Positions 7,097 to 15,276 of a stretch of 33,129 bases of DNA are shown one piece after another. A program made the position numbers and the translations under genes. Positions within the stretch are counted from its first letter, which is position 1. Each line of letters begins with the position of its first letter. The notes under the pieces are model-generated. The model was not told where the DNA came from. It did not search any database and saw only the letters and a list, made by a program, of their open reading frames with translations. The stretch comes from Sphingobacteriaceae bacterium (GTDB lineage: Bacteria; Bacteroidota; Bacteroidia; Sphingobacteriales; Sphingobacteriaceae): assembly GCA_014380615.1 (NCBI GenBank), contig JACMJM010000059.1:1-33129 (forward strand). Direction: 5' to 3'.

Positions 7097-7729
7097 TTAT
7101 AAGTTTAATTCAAGGTATTGCTCAATTTCCTGCTCGGATATTTCCGGGCTAAGTTTAGATAACTCAGACCCATCTTCTAAGTTTTCTATGATGGCGGAAG
7201 CCTCACCGGCATCACTGTAAAGTTGTAAATAATCAACTATGTCTTCAGCCGGTATCTGAGCGATTTGGGCTTCTATGTCATTGTTATTACCGGTGCTATT
7301 GAAATAAATCCCAAAGCTTATGATAGCAGTAATACAAGCCGCCGCAGCATAGCTTGTCCATCTGGATAAAAGATACTTAATCTTCGAATCAGAGCCTGTT
7401 GCCAGGGGCTCCAATCGGTTTTTAATCTTTTCTTCAAGTCCGGTAAAATAGTTTTCAGGAACGGTAAATACGCCCGAATCCTGCTCCGGCTTTAGCTGCC
7501 CGATATTAGTTACCGAAACAATCTTATCTGTAAGCGATTCGAAGTAACCTTCGGGAGTAGTAAATAGCGCTTGATTATTATCGAATTGCGTAATTTTTAT
7601 CCTGCCAGCAATTTGCTCTTCCAATTCACCGAAATAGCCTTCAGGAACAGTGAACGGATTTGTTTTCTCCATCGCTGCAAGAGTTGGCGCGTTTGTTTGC
7701 CAACTTTCGTTCATCTCATTCAAATCCAT
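7097..7729 (-). CDS. Membrane protein with three FTxPExYF repeats, putative anti-sigma factor
   Basis: A 210-residue protein with one membrane span at about residues 125-144 and an acidic C-terminal tail. The N-terminal half carries three spaced copies of a short motif: NPFTVPEGYFGELEEQI (24-40), LFTTPEGYFESLTDKI (55-70) and VFTVPENYFTGLEEKI (87-102). It lies between an ECF sigma factor gene (30-50 bases upstream) and a small secreted protein gene (3 bases downstream), the usual place of an anti-sigma factor. A topology with the repeats in the cytoplasm would let them bind the sigma factor, but no zinc-binding ASD motif is present, so this is inference. I do not recognise a formal domain. Confidence 0.65.
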   Translation of the reverse strand: MDLNEMNESWQTNAPTLAAMEKTNPFTVPEGYFGELEEQIAGRIKITQFDNNQALFTTPEGYFESLTDKIVSVTNIGQLKPEQDSGVFTVPENYFTGLEEKIKNRLEPLATGSDSKIKYLLSRWTSYAAAACITAIISFGIYFNSTGNNNDIEAQIAQIPAEDIVDYLQLYSDAGEASAIIENLEDGSELSKLSPEISEQEIEQYLELNL

Positions 7730-7759
7730 ATTCTATTGAATGTTTTTTTCGAAAATGGT

Positions 7760-8311
7760 TTAATCATTATTCAATAAATAGTTCTCAATTTTCTTCACTG
7801 CGATGTGGAATGAGGCTTTTAATGCGCCAACGCTGGTGCCCAACACCTCCGAAATTTCTTCGTATTTCATGTCCTCATAATATTTCATGTTAAAAACCAG
7901 CCGTTGCTTTTCCGGAAGAATAAGCAAAGCCTTTTGGAGTTTCATTTGTATCTTATCGCCGCTTATTTGTGTGCTTTCGGCAAGGGTGTCCGATAAGTCG
8001 TAAGGCATTTCATCAATCGATACATTGTTTTTCTGCTTCTTTTTATTTAAAAAAGTTAGGCACTCGTTGGAAGCGATTCGGTAAAGCCAGGTATAAAGCT
8101 GTGAATCGTTTCTGAAGTTGGAAAGATACTTCCACACTTTAATGAAGGTGTCTTGAACCAGGTCATCGGCATCGTCATGATCTACCACCATTCTCCGGAT
8201 ATGCCAGTAAATTTTTTGCTGATACTTTTGTACAAGCAGGCTGAACGCTTCGTTACGTGTAAGTTCATTCGCAAACTTTTCAAGGATCTCTGAATCTTCT
8301 ACCTGTTTCAT
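7760..8311 (-). CDS. ECF-type RNA polymerase sigma factor
   Basis: A 183-residue sigma-70 family protein with only regions 2 and 4, typical of ECF sigma factors. Region 2 includes DADDLVQDTFIKVWKYLSNF and the -10 recognition helix TWLYRIASNECLTFLNKKK; region 4 includes LPEKQRLVFNMKYYEDMKYE and a helix-turn-helix, EISEVLGTSVGALKASFHIAVKK. It is the first gene of a three-gene operon with a putative anti-sigma membrane protein and a secreted small protein, so it probably answers an envelope signal. A GTG two codons upstream (8317) is an alternative start; I prefer the ATG at 8311. Its target promoters are unknown. Confidence 0.92.
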   Translation of the reverse strand: MKQVEDSEILEKFANELTRNEAFSLLVQKYQQKIYWHIRRMVVDHDDADDLVQDTFIKVWKYLSNFRNDSQLYTWLYRIASNECLTFLNKKKQKNNVSIDEMPYDLSDTLAESTQISGDKIQMKLQKALLILPEKQRLVFNMKYYEDMKYEEISEVLGTSVGALKASFHIAVKKIENYLLNND

Positions 8312-8397
8312 GTACACATTAAACCCTGAAATTAGGAATTTGATTGGTAAGTACGTAATGTCTGCTTTCTGACAGTATTAAATTCGAATGGTTTAAT

Positions 8398-9228
8398 TTA
8401 GTCGGGCTCTTTAAAAAAGGCGATAGTAGCATCACATGCATGTTTAAGCGGTTTCGGCAAATTTTCTTCAGTCCATGGGTGTTTTGCTGAAAAAACATGA
8501 TCTGTATCGGGGATAGCTAGCAATCTGGACTGCGTTTGCTGACGGTTTAATGAGCTCGCATGATCTATAGAAACGGATGTATCAGCTTTGCCATGAATTA
8601 TGAGCCATGGCTGGGATACTGATCCTGCCGCTGACAGAATATCCAGTTTATCGCTGTTTTGGTCAAGATCATCTAATAGGTTGGAATAAATAGGCATTTG
8701 CTGATTGGTTCGCGAGTTAGCGAAATATAACACGCCTTTGTTTCTCCACTCTTGTTCCTGAGCGGGGCTCCATAAGTTTCTGAAGCTGCTGATCGAGGCC
8801 CAGGTTACCAGTTTATTTATCGACTTATTTTGTGCCGTTTCAATAATACTGATTGCTCCACCAAGGCTATGGCCGATTAAAAATACAGTAGAAGGTTTAG
8901 TAAAGCGCTCCCCGCTTATGGCATTAGAAATTACCTGATTGATATCAAAAAGCTCTTTTGAGAATGTATTATTAGCGAAACCTTCCAGATCGTCAAAAAC
9001 ATCTCCCTCGGCCTTGCTTATTCCGTTATGAGAAAAATTGAATTTTAAAAAACTGAAATCTTGTTCAGCAAAATAGTTTGCTACAAGATGATGCGTTCCC
9101 CAGTCTTTAAATCCTTTAAAGCCATGGGCGAAAATCACTAAGGGGGAATTCGCCTGTTCAGTGCTTGTTAAATCGATTAAAATTGGCTTTCCGGATGCTC
9201 CGGGTATAGAAAAGTGTTTTTTTATCAT
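8398..9228 (-). CDS. Alpha/beta hydrolase
   Basis: A 276-residue alpha/beta-hydrolase of the esterase/dienelactone-hydrolase-like type. It shows an oxyanion-hole HGFKG motif (about residues 35-39), the nucleophile elbow GHSLGG with S121, an acidic residue in HGKADTSVS and a catalytic His in DTDHVF. No signal peptide is visible. It follows the MarR gene with a 2-base gap, so the two are co-transcribed, and MarR probably controls it. The substrate is unknown; a role in removing a toxic ester or lipid-like compound that MarR senses is inference. Confidence 0.82.
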   Translation of the reverse strand: MIKKHFSIPGASGKPILIDLTSTEQANSPLVIFAHGFKGFKDWGTHHLVANYFAEQDFSFLKFNFSHNGISKAEGDVFDDLEGFANNTFSKELFDINQVISNAISGERFTKPSTVFLIGHSLGGAISIIETAQNKSINKLVTWASISSFRNLWSPAQEQEWRNKGVLYFANSRTNQQMPIYSNLLDDLDQNSDKLDILSAAGSVSQPWLIIHGKADTSVSIDHASSLNRQQTQSRLLAIPDTDHVFSAKHPWTEENLPKPLKHACDATIAFFKEPD

Positions 9229-9230
9229 TC

Positions 9231-9689
9231 TTAAAGATTCTCGCAGTCGGACAAAATGTCGTCCATGGAATCTATAAAGTTCTTATCACTGGGTTTAAAG
9301 AAACTTTCTTCCATTTCCGAAACAGTTTTTAGCGATAAATCTAAGATTTTTTTACCTTTTTCGGTTAAAACTACAAGCTTAGCTCTGGCATCTCCATCAA
9401 TCTTAAGCCTATTAATATATCCCTTTTTTTCAAGGCTGGCTAAAATTCTTGACGTCATCATTCTGTCAATCCTGGAGTGCCGGGCTACCTGGTGCTGGTA
9501 AACGGTTTTTCTCATCTTAGTGAGCCAGCCGCAAATACACAATACAATAAACTGGGTATAGGTAAGGTCTAGCTCAAGTAATACCTTATTAATTATCCTC
9601 TGCCAGCACATTTCTATTTGCCATAAAAGAAAGCCGGGGGCTTTGTGTACTTTTTCTATCAGTTCGTCAGAGGTAATGGTTTTATTCAT
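9231..9689 (-). CDS. MarR-family transcriptional regulator
   Basis: A 152-residue winged-helix regulator. The MarR core is visible: helix-turn-helix around VYQHQVARHSRIDRMMTSRI, recognition helix ASLEKKGYINR, and the wing with the typical DGDARAKLVVLTEKGK signature. It is the first gene of a two-gene operon with an alpha/beta hydrolase and is divergent from hemA. MarR proteins usually repress their own operon and release it on binding a small aromatic ligand. Tandem AT-rich repeats at 9753-9776 in the shared 245-base upstream region could be its operator. Whether it also affects the heme operon is unknown. Confidence 0.9.
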   Translation of the reverse strand: MNKTITSDELIEKVHKAPGFLLWQIEMCWQRIINKVLLELDLTYTQFIVLCICGWLTKMRKTVYQHQVARHSRIDRMMTSRILASLEKKGYINRLKIDGDARAKLVVLTEKGKKILDLSLKTVSEMEESFFKPSDKNFIDSMDDILSDCENL

Positions 9690-9752
9690 ACAAAGCGGTT
9701 GTCAACTTCTCGAAATCTGATTCAAATAAAAAGAAAATTATTGTTTTAGGAT

Positions 9753-9776
9753 AATTTTTCAATTAATTTTTCAATT
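9753..9776. repeat. Tandem 12-bp AT-rich repeat, possible operator
   Basis: AATTTTTCAATT occurs twice with no spacer (9753-9764, 9765-9776), 64 bases upstream of the MarR start and about 120 bases before the hemA -7 box. AT-rich dyads of this kind are plausible MarR sites. The rest of 9690-9934 contains only the hemA promoter candidate. Confidence 0.3.
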
Positions 9777-9897
9777 ATCAGGTATTTTCATCCTTTTAGG
9801 ATATTCTGAAAGTGATAAATACGGAGCTGTCTATTTAAAAGCATTCTAAATACTCGTGTTTGACAAAGGAATGACAGCGGTGTGAACCCTATTTATT

Positions 9898-9905
9898 TAC
9901 CTTTG
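9898..9905 (+). promoter_or_regulatory. Candidate -7 box of the heme operon
   Basis: TACCTTTG fits TAnnTTTG. It would start transcription near 9910-9914, after the first possible TTG start codon of hemA (9908) and before the second (9935). This supports the shorter HemA. No TTTG at the right -33 spacing was found. Confidence 0.5.
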
Positions 9906-9934
9906 TTTTGGGTTTTTTAAGATACTTTCAGGCT

Positions 9935-11161
9935 TTGAAGCATTTAAAAGTTTTAGCATTCACTCATCAGCAGATTGATTTAAAGGAGTTGGGAAAATTA
10001 GTTATCTGCAATCAGACACTAGTTAGCCGGCTGAACGGAGTGAGAGAAAAATTTGATATAGCTGAGATATTTTATATCGGCACGTGTAACAGAGTTGAGT
10101 TCGTTTTTTCCGCATCGCAGCAAATCACATTTGATTTTGTAAAAGAATTTATTCAAACACTTAGTTTCTGTATTCCGGATAATAATCTGGATGACTTTGT
10201 GAGTAAGGTGAGCATTTATGAAGACGAGCAGGCTCTTAATCATTTATTGCGCGTTTCTTGTTCTTTAGAAAGCCTTATTGTTGGCGAGAAGGAGATTTTG
10301 GCCCAGGTTCGAAAGTCATACGAGATATGCCGAAAGGCGGGCTTTACAGGCGATTATATGCGAATGGTGATGAGCCAGGTTGTGAAAACAGCCAAAGAAG
10401 TATATACAAAAACAAAAATCTCCAAAAATCCCATCTCTGTTGTCTCCCTCGCTTACCGTAAACTTCGTGATTTAAATATGTGTTCGAATTCTCGAATACT
10501 TATCGTAGGTGCCGGCGAAACGAACAAAAATATCTGTAAATACCTTCAAAAACATAAATATTCCAATTTTGCGATATTTAATCGCACCCTCGAAAACGCC
10601 GAAGTACTTGCTAAAGATTTAAAGGGAGAAGCTTATGGCCTTGCCGAACTTGCCACATATAAAAAGGGGTTTGATGTTATTATCACTTGCACAAGTGCTG
10701 TAAACCCTATTATAACGAAAGAGATCTACCAGTCGCTGTTAAATGGCGATACGGAGAAGAAAGTAATAGTGGACCTGGCGATTCCTAATGATACGTGTCC
10801 CGAGGTTTTAGCCGCACATCCTGTTCATTTTATTGAAGTTAGAAGTTTACAGGAAATAGCTAACTTAAATATGCAGGAACGCTATCAGGAATTAGTACAT
10901 GCCGAGCGGATTATTGACGAAAGCAAGATAGAATTCAGGCCCTTACTGAAACAAAGGCAGATAGAACTTGCGATGCGGGAGGTTCCTAATAAAATTAAGG
11001 AGATCAGAAGCATTGCTATAAATTCCGTTTTCGCGAACGACATCGGGCAATTAGATACTAATTCGCGCGAAGTGCTGGAAAAAGTTATGAACTACATGGA
11101 AAAGAAATATATTAGTGTTCCAATGGTTATGGCTAAAGAAATATTAGTAAACAACAGCTAG
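9935..11161 (+). CDS. hemA: Glutamyl-tRNA reductase
   Basis: HemA reduces glutamyl-tRNA(Glu) to glutamate-1-semialdehyde with NADPH, the first step of the C5 route to heme. The nucleophilic cysteine is C51 in IGTCNRVEF; the GEKEILAQVRKSYE substrate-binding block and the nucleotide-binding VGAGETN motif follow, and the C-terminal helical dimerisation domain is complete. The frame is open upstream to a TTG at 9908, but family members begin at MK-L-V-AFTH, which matches the TTG at 9935, and the -7 box at 9898-9905 favours it too; this gives 408 residues. A TTG start suggests modest translation of the first committed enzyme. It heads a nine-gene plus-strand operon. Confidence 0.93.
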   Translation: MKHLKVLAFTHQQIDLKELGKLVICNQTLVSRLNGVREKFDIAEIFYIGTCNRVEFVFSASQQITFDFVKEFIQTLSFCIPDNNLDDFVSKVSIYEDEQALNHLLRVSCSLESLIVGEKEILAQVRKSYEICRKAGFTGDYMRMVMSQVVKTAKEVYTKTKISKNPISVVSLAYRKLRDLNMCSNSRILIVGAGETNKNICKYLQKHKYSNFAIFNRTLENAEVLAKDLKGEAYGLAELATYKKGFDVIITCTSAVNPIITKEIYQSLLNGDTEKKVIVDLAIPNDTCPEVLAAHPVHFIEVRSLQEIANLNMQERYQELVHAERIIDESKIEFRPLLKQRQIELAMREVPNKIKEIRSIAINSVFANDIGQLDTNSREVLEKVMNYMEKKYISVPMVMAKEILVNNS

Positions 11162-11190
11162 TCATTCTTGTTATCCCAATTGCTTTTACT

Positions 11191-12771
11191 GTGAAAAAAA
11201 AAATCATCATAGGTACACGTGGTAGCGATCTTGCTCTTTGGCAGGCAAATTATGTGAAAGATAAGCTGTCAGAATCGGGTATTGACGCTGAATTAAAAAT
11301 TATAAAAACCCAAGGTGATAGTTTCCTGAACCTTCGTTTAGATAAATTAGAGGGGAAAGGGTTTTTTACCAAAGAGCTGGAAGAAGAATTACTAAATGGC
11401 TCGATAGACATTGCCGTTCATTCTCATAAAGACCTTCCTACACAAAATCCACCGGGCTTAATTATCGCGGCTGTATCCGAGCGCGAAGATCCTAACGAAC
11501 TTCTTCTTATTCTTAAAGATTGCGTAGACATTAAGCAGAAACTTTCTGTAAAATTTGCCGGAATGGTGGGTACTTCCTCCAATCGCCGCAAGGCGCAATT
11601 GCTTTCTCTACGTCCCGATTTAGCGATCGAAGACCTTCGAGGCAATGTTCCTACCCGTATCCAGAAACTGCGGGATGAGGATTACGATGCCATTATGATT
11701 GCCAAAGCAGGTGTTGAGCGTTTGGGCATTGATCTGAGTGAGTTTTATGTGGAGGAGTTGGATCCGATGGAATTTATTCCCGCTCCCGCGCAAGGGGTTT
11801 TGGCCATTCAGGTTAGGGAAGACGACGCAAAATTAATAGAGAAGTTACAAGTGTTACATAGTCCGTCTGTTGCGGAAGAAATAGCTGTTGAACGGAAAGT
11901 TCTAAATCTTTTCAACGGTGGTTGCCACATGCCATTAGGATGTTACTGCAGAAAGGAAGGTGGGAAATTTCAAGTATGGACGTCGAAGGCGGATGAAGCT
12001 GAATCTTTTCCTGACAGAGTATTTTTAGAATCGGAAACAACTGAGGGACTGGCGGAAAAAGTAGTATCAAAATTTGCCAAGGACCGGAAGATGCCCGGAA
12101 AGGTATTTATCACCCGAGGCATTTCTGAGATGAGCTATTTTAGGCGGGCTCTTGAAAAGCATAACATCGAAATCGACGGGAGGTCTTTAATCAGAACTTT
12201 TCCGACTATAAATAAACTTGATCCCTATATTTTAAAGCATATTGATTGGATATTCTTTAGCAGTAAAAATGCGATTGAATATTTTTTCCGGTTGGACCCT
12301 TTAATCTCTAAGAAAACTAAATTCGGAGTTTTAGGCAGGGCATCGGAAGAGGTGCTTCGGCAGTTTGGCAGAGTGCCTGATTTTAACGGCGAAGAGGAGG
12401 GAATAGATACTGCAGACATCGCTACAGAATTTGCCGAGTTAGTAAATGGCCAATCGGTGTTATTTCCCGGGGCAAAAGACTCGTTGCGCACCGTTCAAAA
12501 AGCTTTGTCTCCCGAAACCAAGATCATCGATCTTCCGGTTTACGAAACGATTATGGAAGATAATATAGAGCCCATATACGCAGATATTTTGATCTTTACC
12601 AGTCCTTCGAATGTTGAGGCTTATTTTGTTGAAAACCTGATTGAACCGGGTCAAAAAGTAATATGTATAGGCCGGGCTACAGGCAGAAAGTTTGACGAGA
12701 TGGGAATGACATACGCTTTGCCCTATTCGCCCGATGAAATTGGATTGGCTGAGGCAGTTTTCGGACTCTAA
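11191..12771 (+). CDS. hemCD: Porphobilinogen deaminase / uroporphyrinogen-III synthase fusion
   Basis: A 526-residue bifunctional protein. Residues 1 to about 300 are HemC, which polymerises four porphobilinogens into hydroxymethylbilane; it shows the N-terminal IGTRGSDLALWQ, catalytic Asp in HSHKDLP (D81), the SNRRKAQL block, and C245 in NGGCHMPLG, which holds the dipyrromethane cofactor. Residues about 303-526 are HemD, which cyclises the product to uroporphyrinogen III: KVFITRG opens the domain and FFSSKNAIEYFF is its conserved block. HemD is weakly conserved, so this half rests partly on fusion context. Fusion lets the unstable bilane pass directly. Translation begins at GTG 11191, 29 bases after hemA. 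Confidence 0.92.
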   Translation: MKKKIIIGTRGSDLALWQANYVKDKLSESGIDAELKIIKTQGDSFLNLRLDKLEGKGFFTKELEEELLNGSIDIAVHSHKDLPTQNPPGLIIAAVSEREDPNELLLILKDCVDIKQKLSVKFAGMVGTSSNRRKAQLLSLRPDLAIEDLRGNVPTRIQKLRDEDYDAIMIAKAGVERLGIDLSEFYVEELDPMEFIPAPAQGVLAIQVREDDAKLIEKLQVLHSPSVAEEIAVERKVLNLFNGGCHMPLGCYCRKEGGKFQVWTSKADEAESFPDRVFLESETTEGLAEKVVSKFAKDRKMPGKVFITRGISEMSYFRRALEKHNIEIDGRSLIRTFPTINKLDPYILKHIDWIFFSSKNAIEYFFRLDPLISKKTKFGVLGRASEEVLRQFGRVPDFNGEEEGIDTADIATEFAELVNGQSVLFPGAKDSLRTVQKALSPETKIIDLPVYETIMEDNIEPIYADILIFTSPSNVEAYFVENLIEPGQKVICIGRATGRKFDEMGMTYALPYSPDEIGLAEAVFGL

Positions 12772-12805
12772 GTTTGAGCATTAATTACTCGATTAGCATA
12801 TCAGA

Positions 12806-13777
12806 ATGAATATTCGTCCCAGAAGGTTAAGAAAATCTCCCATTGTTCGTGAAATGGTTGCCGAAACGCGCCTTTCCAAGGATATGTTCATTTACCCCTA
12901 CTTTATTGTTCCGGGAAAGAATGTAGTTCATGGAATTGACGCTATGCCAGGAATTAGCCATTTTTCCGCAGATACGTTGGTTAGAGATGTAGAACAATCT
13001 TTAAAGCTCGGAATTAATAAGGTATTGTTGTTTGGTGTGGGAGAGGATAAATCTGTGGATGCCAGCACTGCTTACCATGACAACTCGGTAGTAGCCCATG
13101 CAATCCGCGAATTGAAAAAATCTTTTGGTGATGATATCTATGTAATTACAGATGTTTGCACATGCGCTTATACCACACATGGGCATTGTGGGATAATGCA
13201 CGACGATTATGTCCATAACGATGAAACGGTGGAAGTTTTAGCAAAGATGGCGTTGAGTCATGCTCAGGCTGGTGCCGATATGGTTGCTCCCTCGGATATG
13301 ATGGACGGGCGGATTGCTGGTATACGTTCAAAGCTGGATGCGAATGGAATGGCGAATACTGCCATAATGAGTTATAGCGTAAAGTTTGCCTCGGCTTATT
13401 ACGGGCCCTTTCGTGAAGCGGCTGATTCTGCGCCCAATAAAGGAGATCGAAAAGCCTATCAGATGGATTTTCGCAATCCCGGGGAAAGCTTACGGGAGGC
13501 ATTTTTGGATGAACAAGAGGGTGCAGATATTTTGATGGTAAAGCCTGCTCTGGCTTATCTTGATATTATCAAAAGTCTCAGGGAAAACACTAATCTTCCG
13601 GTTGCTTGTTACAATGTTTCCGGAGAATACTCGATGGTTAAAGCTGCGGCAAAAGCGGGTTGGGTGGACGAGCAAAGGATAACGATGGAAAACATGTACG
13701 CCTTTACCAGAGCGGGTGCGAATATTATCATTACTTATCATGCCAAAGAAATCCTTGAAAAAGGATGGATGGTTTAA
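12806..13777 (+). CDS. hemB: Delta-aminolevulinic acid dehydratase (porphobilinogen synthase)
   Basis: HemB condenses two 5-aminolevulinates into porphobilinogen. At 323 residues it has the normal length. The two Schiff-base lysines are K193 (SVKFASAYYGPFR) and K246 (MVKPALAY). The cysteine triad C118, C120 and C128 (DVCTCAYTTHGHCG) marks the zinc-dependent type rather than the Mg-dependent DXALADXXXXD form. It lies 34 bases after hemCD in the same operon. Confidence 0.97.
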   Translation: MNIRPRRLRKSPIVREMVAETRLSKDMFIYPYFIVPGKNVVHGIDAMPGISHFSADTLVRDVEQSLKLGINKVLLFGVGEDKSVDASTAYHDNSVVAHAIRELKKSFGDDIYVITDVCTCAYTTHGHCGIMHDDYVHNDETVEVLAKMALSHAQAGADMVAPSDMMDGRIAGIRSKLDANGMANTAIMSYSVKFASAYYGPFREAADSAPNKGDRKAYQMDFRNPGESLREAFLDEQEGADILMVKPALAYLDIIKSLRENTNLPVACYNVSGEYSMVKAAAKAGWVDEQRITMENMYAFTRAGANIIITYHAKEILEKGWMV

Positions 13778-13884
13778 TAAGTAAAAAGTTAAAATTAAAA
13801 AGACTGTCACTCAGTTTTAATTTCTCTATAATGTATTGGTCAACGATCTTATGATTTTTGACTTTTTAATTTCGAATTTGCAAA

Positions 13885-15276
13885 ATGCTTGATTCTCTCA
13901 AAAAAATCTTTTCAAGTGAAGAAGAACGGCCGGTTTCCAGTACCGGCAAACCCGATATATCTCGTGAAAAATCTGCCGAGCTTTACGAGAAATCTAAAAC
14001 ATACTTCCCTGGCGGTGTAAATTCTCCAGTACGGGCATTCAAATCAGTTTTTGGCACTCCGCTTTTTATCGACCGGGGCGACGGTTGTTGTGTTTGGGAT
14101 GCAGATGGTAATCAGTTTATAGATTTTTGCGCTTCATGGGGGCCGCTTATTTTGGGGCATAATAATCCTAAGGTAAGAGAAAAGGTAACCGAGGTGATGC
14201 AAAAGGGAATGAGCTTTGGAGCACCCACGGCTTTAGAGAACGAACTGGCTGAGCTTATCCTAAAAAATAATAGCTTAATTGAGAAGATCAGATTTGTAAG
14301 TTCTGGTACCGAAGCGGTTATGTCGGCAATACGTTTGGCCAGAGGATATACTAAGCGCGACAAAATATTGAAGTTTGAGGGCTGTTATCACGGACACGTT
14401 GATTCCCTTCTTGTGAAAGCAGGTTCGGGCCTGGTTACGTTCGGGGAAACATCCTCGGCGGGTGTGCCTAAAACTTTCGCCGACGAAACGATCGTTGTTC
14501 CTTTAAACGACAGGACTGCTGTTGAAGAAGCGTTCAATCAGTTTCCGGATCAAATAGCAGCAATCATAATTGAAGGCGTTCCGGCTAACAATGGCTTGCT
14601 TATTCAGGATAAAGAATATATCGAGTTTCTGAGAGACATTACCAAACAGCATCAAAGCTTATTAATATTCGACGAGGTGATCACTGGTTTCAGACTGGGT
14701 TTTGAGGGAGCCGCCAAGTATTATGGAATAAAGCCGGATATTATCACCTATGGTAAAATTATTGGCGGAGGACTACCGGTTGGTATGTACGGTGCTTCAG
14801 CCGAAATTATGGGCCATGTTTCGCCCGACGGGCCGGTTTATCAGGCTGGAACTTTATCAGGTAATCCGGTAGCTATGGCCGCAGGTATCGGTCAGCTTAC
14901 AGAATTGCTTCGCTCTGGTTTTTATAAGGATCTGAATAATAAGACACAAGAGTTTGTAGAATCTATCCAGCGTTTTACTACCGCTAAAAACTATAAGTTC
15001 AAAGTGTTTTCAATCGGCTCAATTTTTTGGTTCGCTTTCACGGATAAAAACATTCAAAAGGCTGAGGATATTGATGCCTCGAGCATGGAAAAGTTTAAGG
15101 TGTTTCATCGCGAATTATTGAACAGAGGGATATATTTAGGTCCATCAGGATACGAAGTGGGCTTTGTGTCGGCGGCACATAATAAAACCGAGCTTGAGAA
15201 AACAAAGCGGGCAATTTTTGATAGTTTAGATATTGTATTCAGAACAGCAAATAAATCTCCCAAAACGGAAGAATAA
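13885..15276 (+). CDS. hemL: Glutamate-1-semialdehyde 2,1-aminomutase
   Basis: HemL converts glutamate-1-semialdehyde to 5-aminolevulinate, completing the C5 pathway begun by HemA. PLP lysine is K291 in ITYGKIIGGGLPVG; PLP Asp is in LLIFDEVITGFR (D263); SSGTEAVMSAIRLARG is the phosphate-binding block. The 463-residue protein has about 25 extra N-terminal residues before the family start FPGGVNSPVRAF region. The 107-base gap before it is the largest inside the operon; AAATTAAAA-AG-ACTG (13792-13806) can pair with CAGTTTTAATTT (13812-13823), a weak hairpin that might process or attenuate the message. The stop abuts the next ATG with no gap. Confidence 0.96.
   Translation: MLDSLKKIFSSEEERPVSSTGKPDISREKSAELYEKSKTYFPGGVNSPVRAFKSVFGTPLFIDRGDGCCVWDADGNQFIDFCASWGPLILGHNNPKVREKVTEVMQKGMSFGAPTALENELAELILKNNSLIEKIRFVSSGTEAVMSAIRLARGYTKRDKILKFEGCYHGHVDSLLVKAGSGLVTFGETSSAGVPKTFADETIVVPLNDRTAVEEAFNQFPDQIAAIIIEGVPANNGLLIQDKEYIEFLRDITKQHQSLLIFDEVITGFRLGFEGAAKYYGIKPDIITYGKIIGGGLPVGMYGASAEIMGHVSPDGPVYQAGTLSGNPVAMAAGIGQLTELLRSGFYKDLNNKTQEFVESIQRFTTAKNYKFKVFSIGSIFWFAFTDKNIQKAEDIDASSMEKFKVFHRELLNRGIYLGPSGYEVGFVSAAHNKTELEKTKRAIFDSLDIVFRTANKSPKTEE

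Noticed and set aside
13146..13502. 118-codon minus-strand frame
   Set aside because: It is antisense to hemB and has the Pro/His/Arg-rich look of a shadow frame.
13778..13884. Gap between hemB and hemL considered as a separate promoter region
   Set aside because: No TAnnTTTG box is present; only a weak bulged hairpin is seen, so continued co-transcription is the simpler reading.
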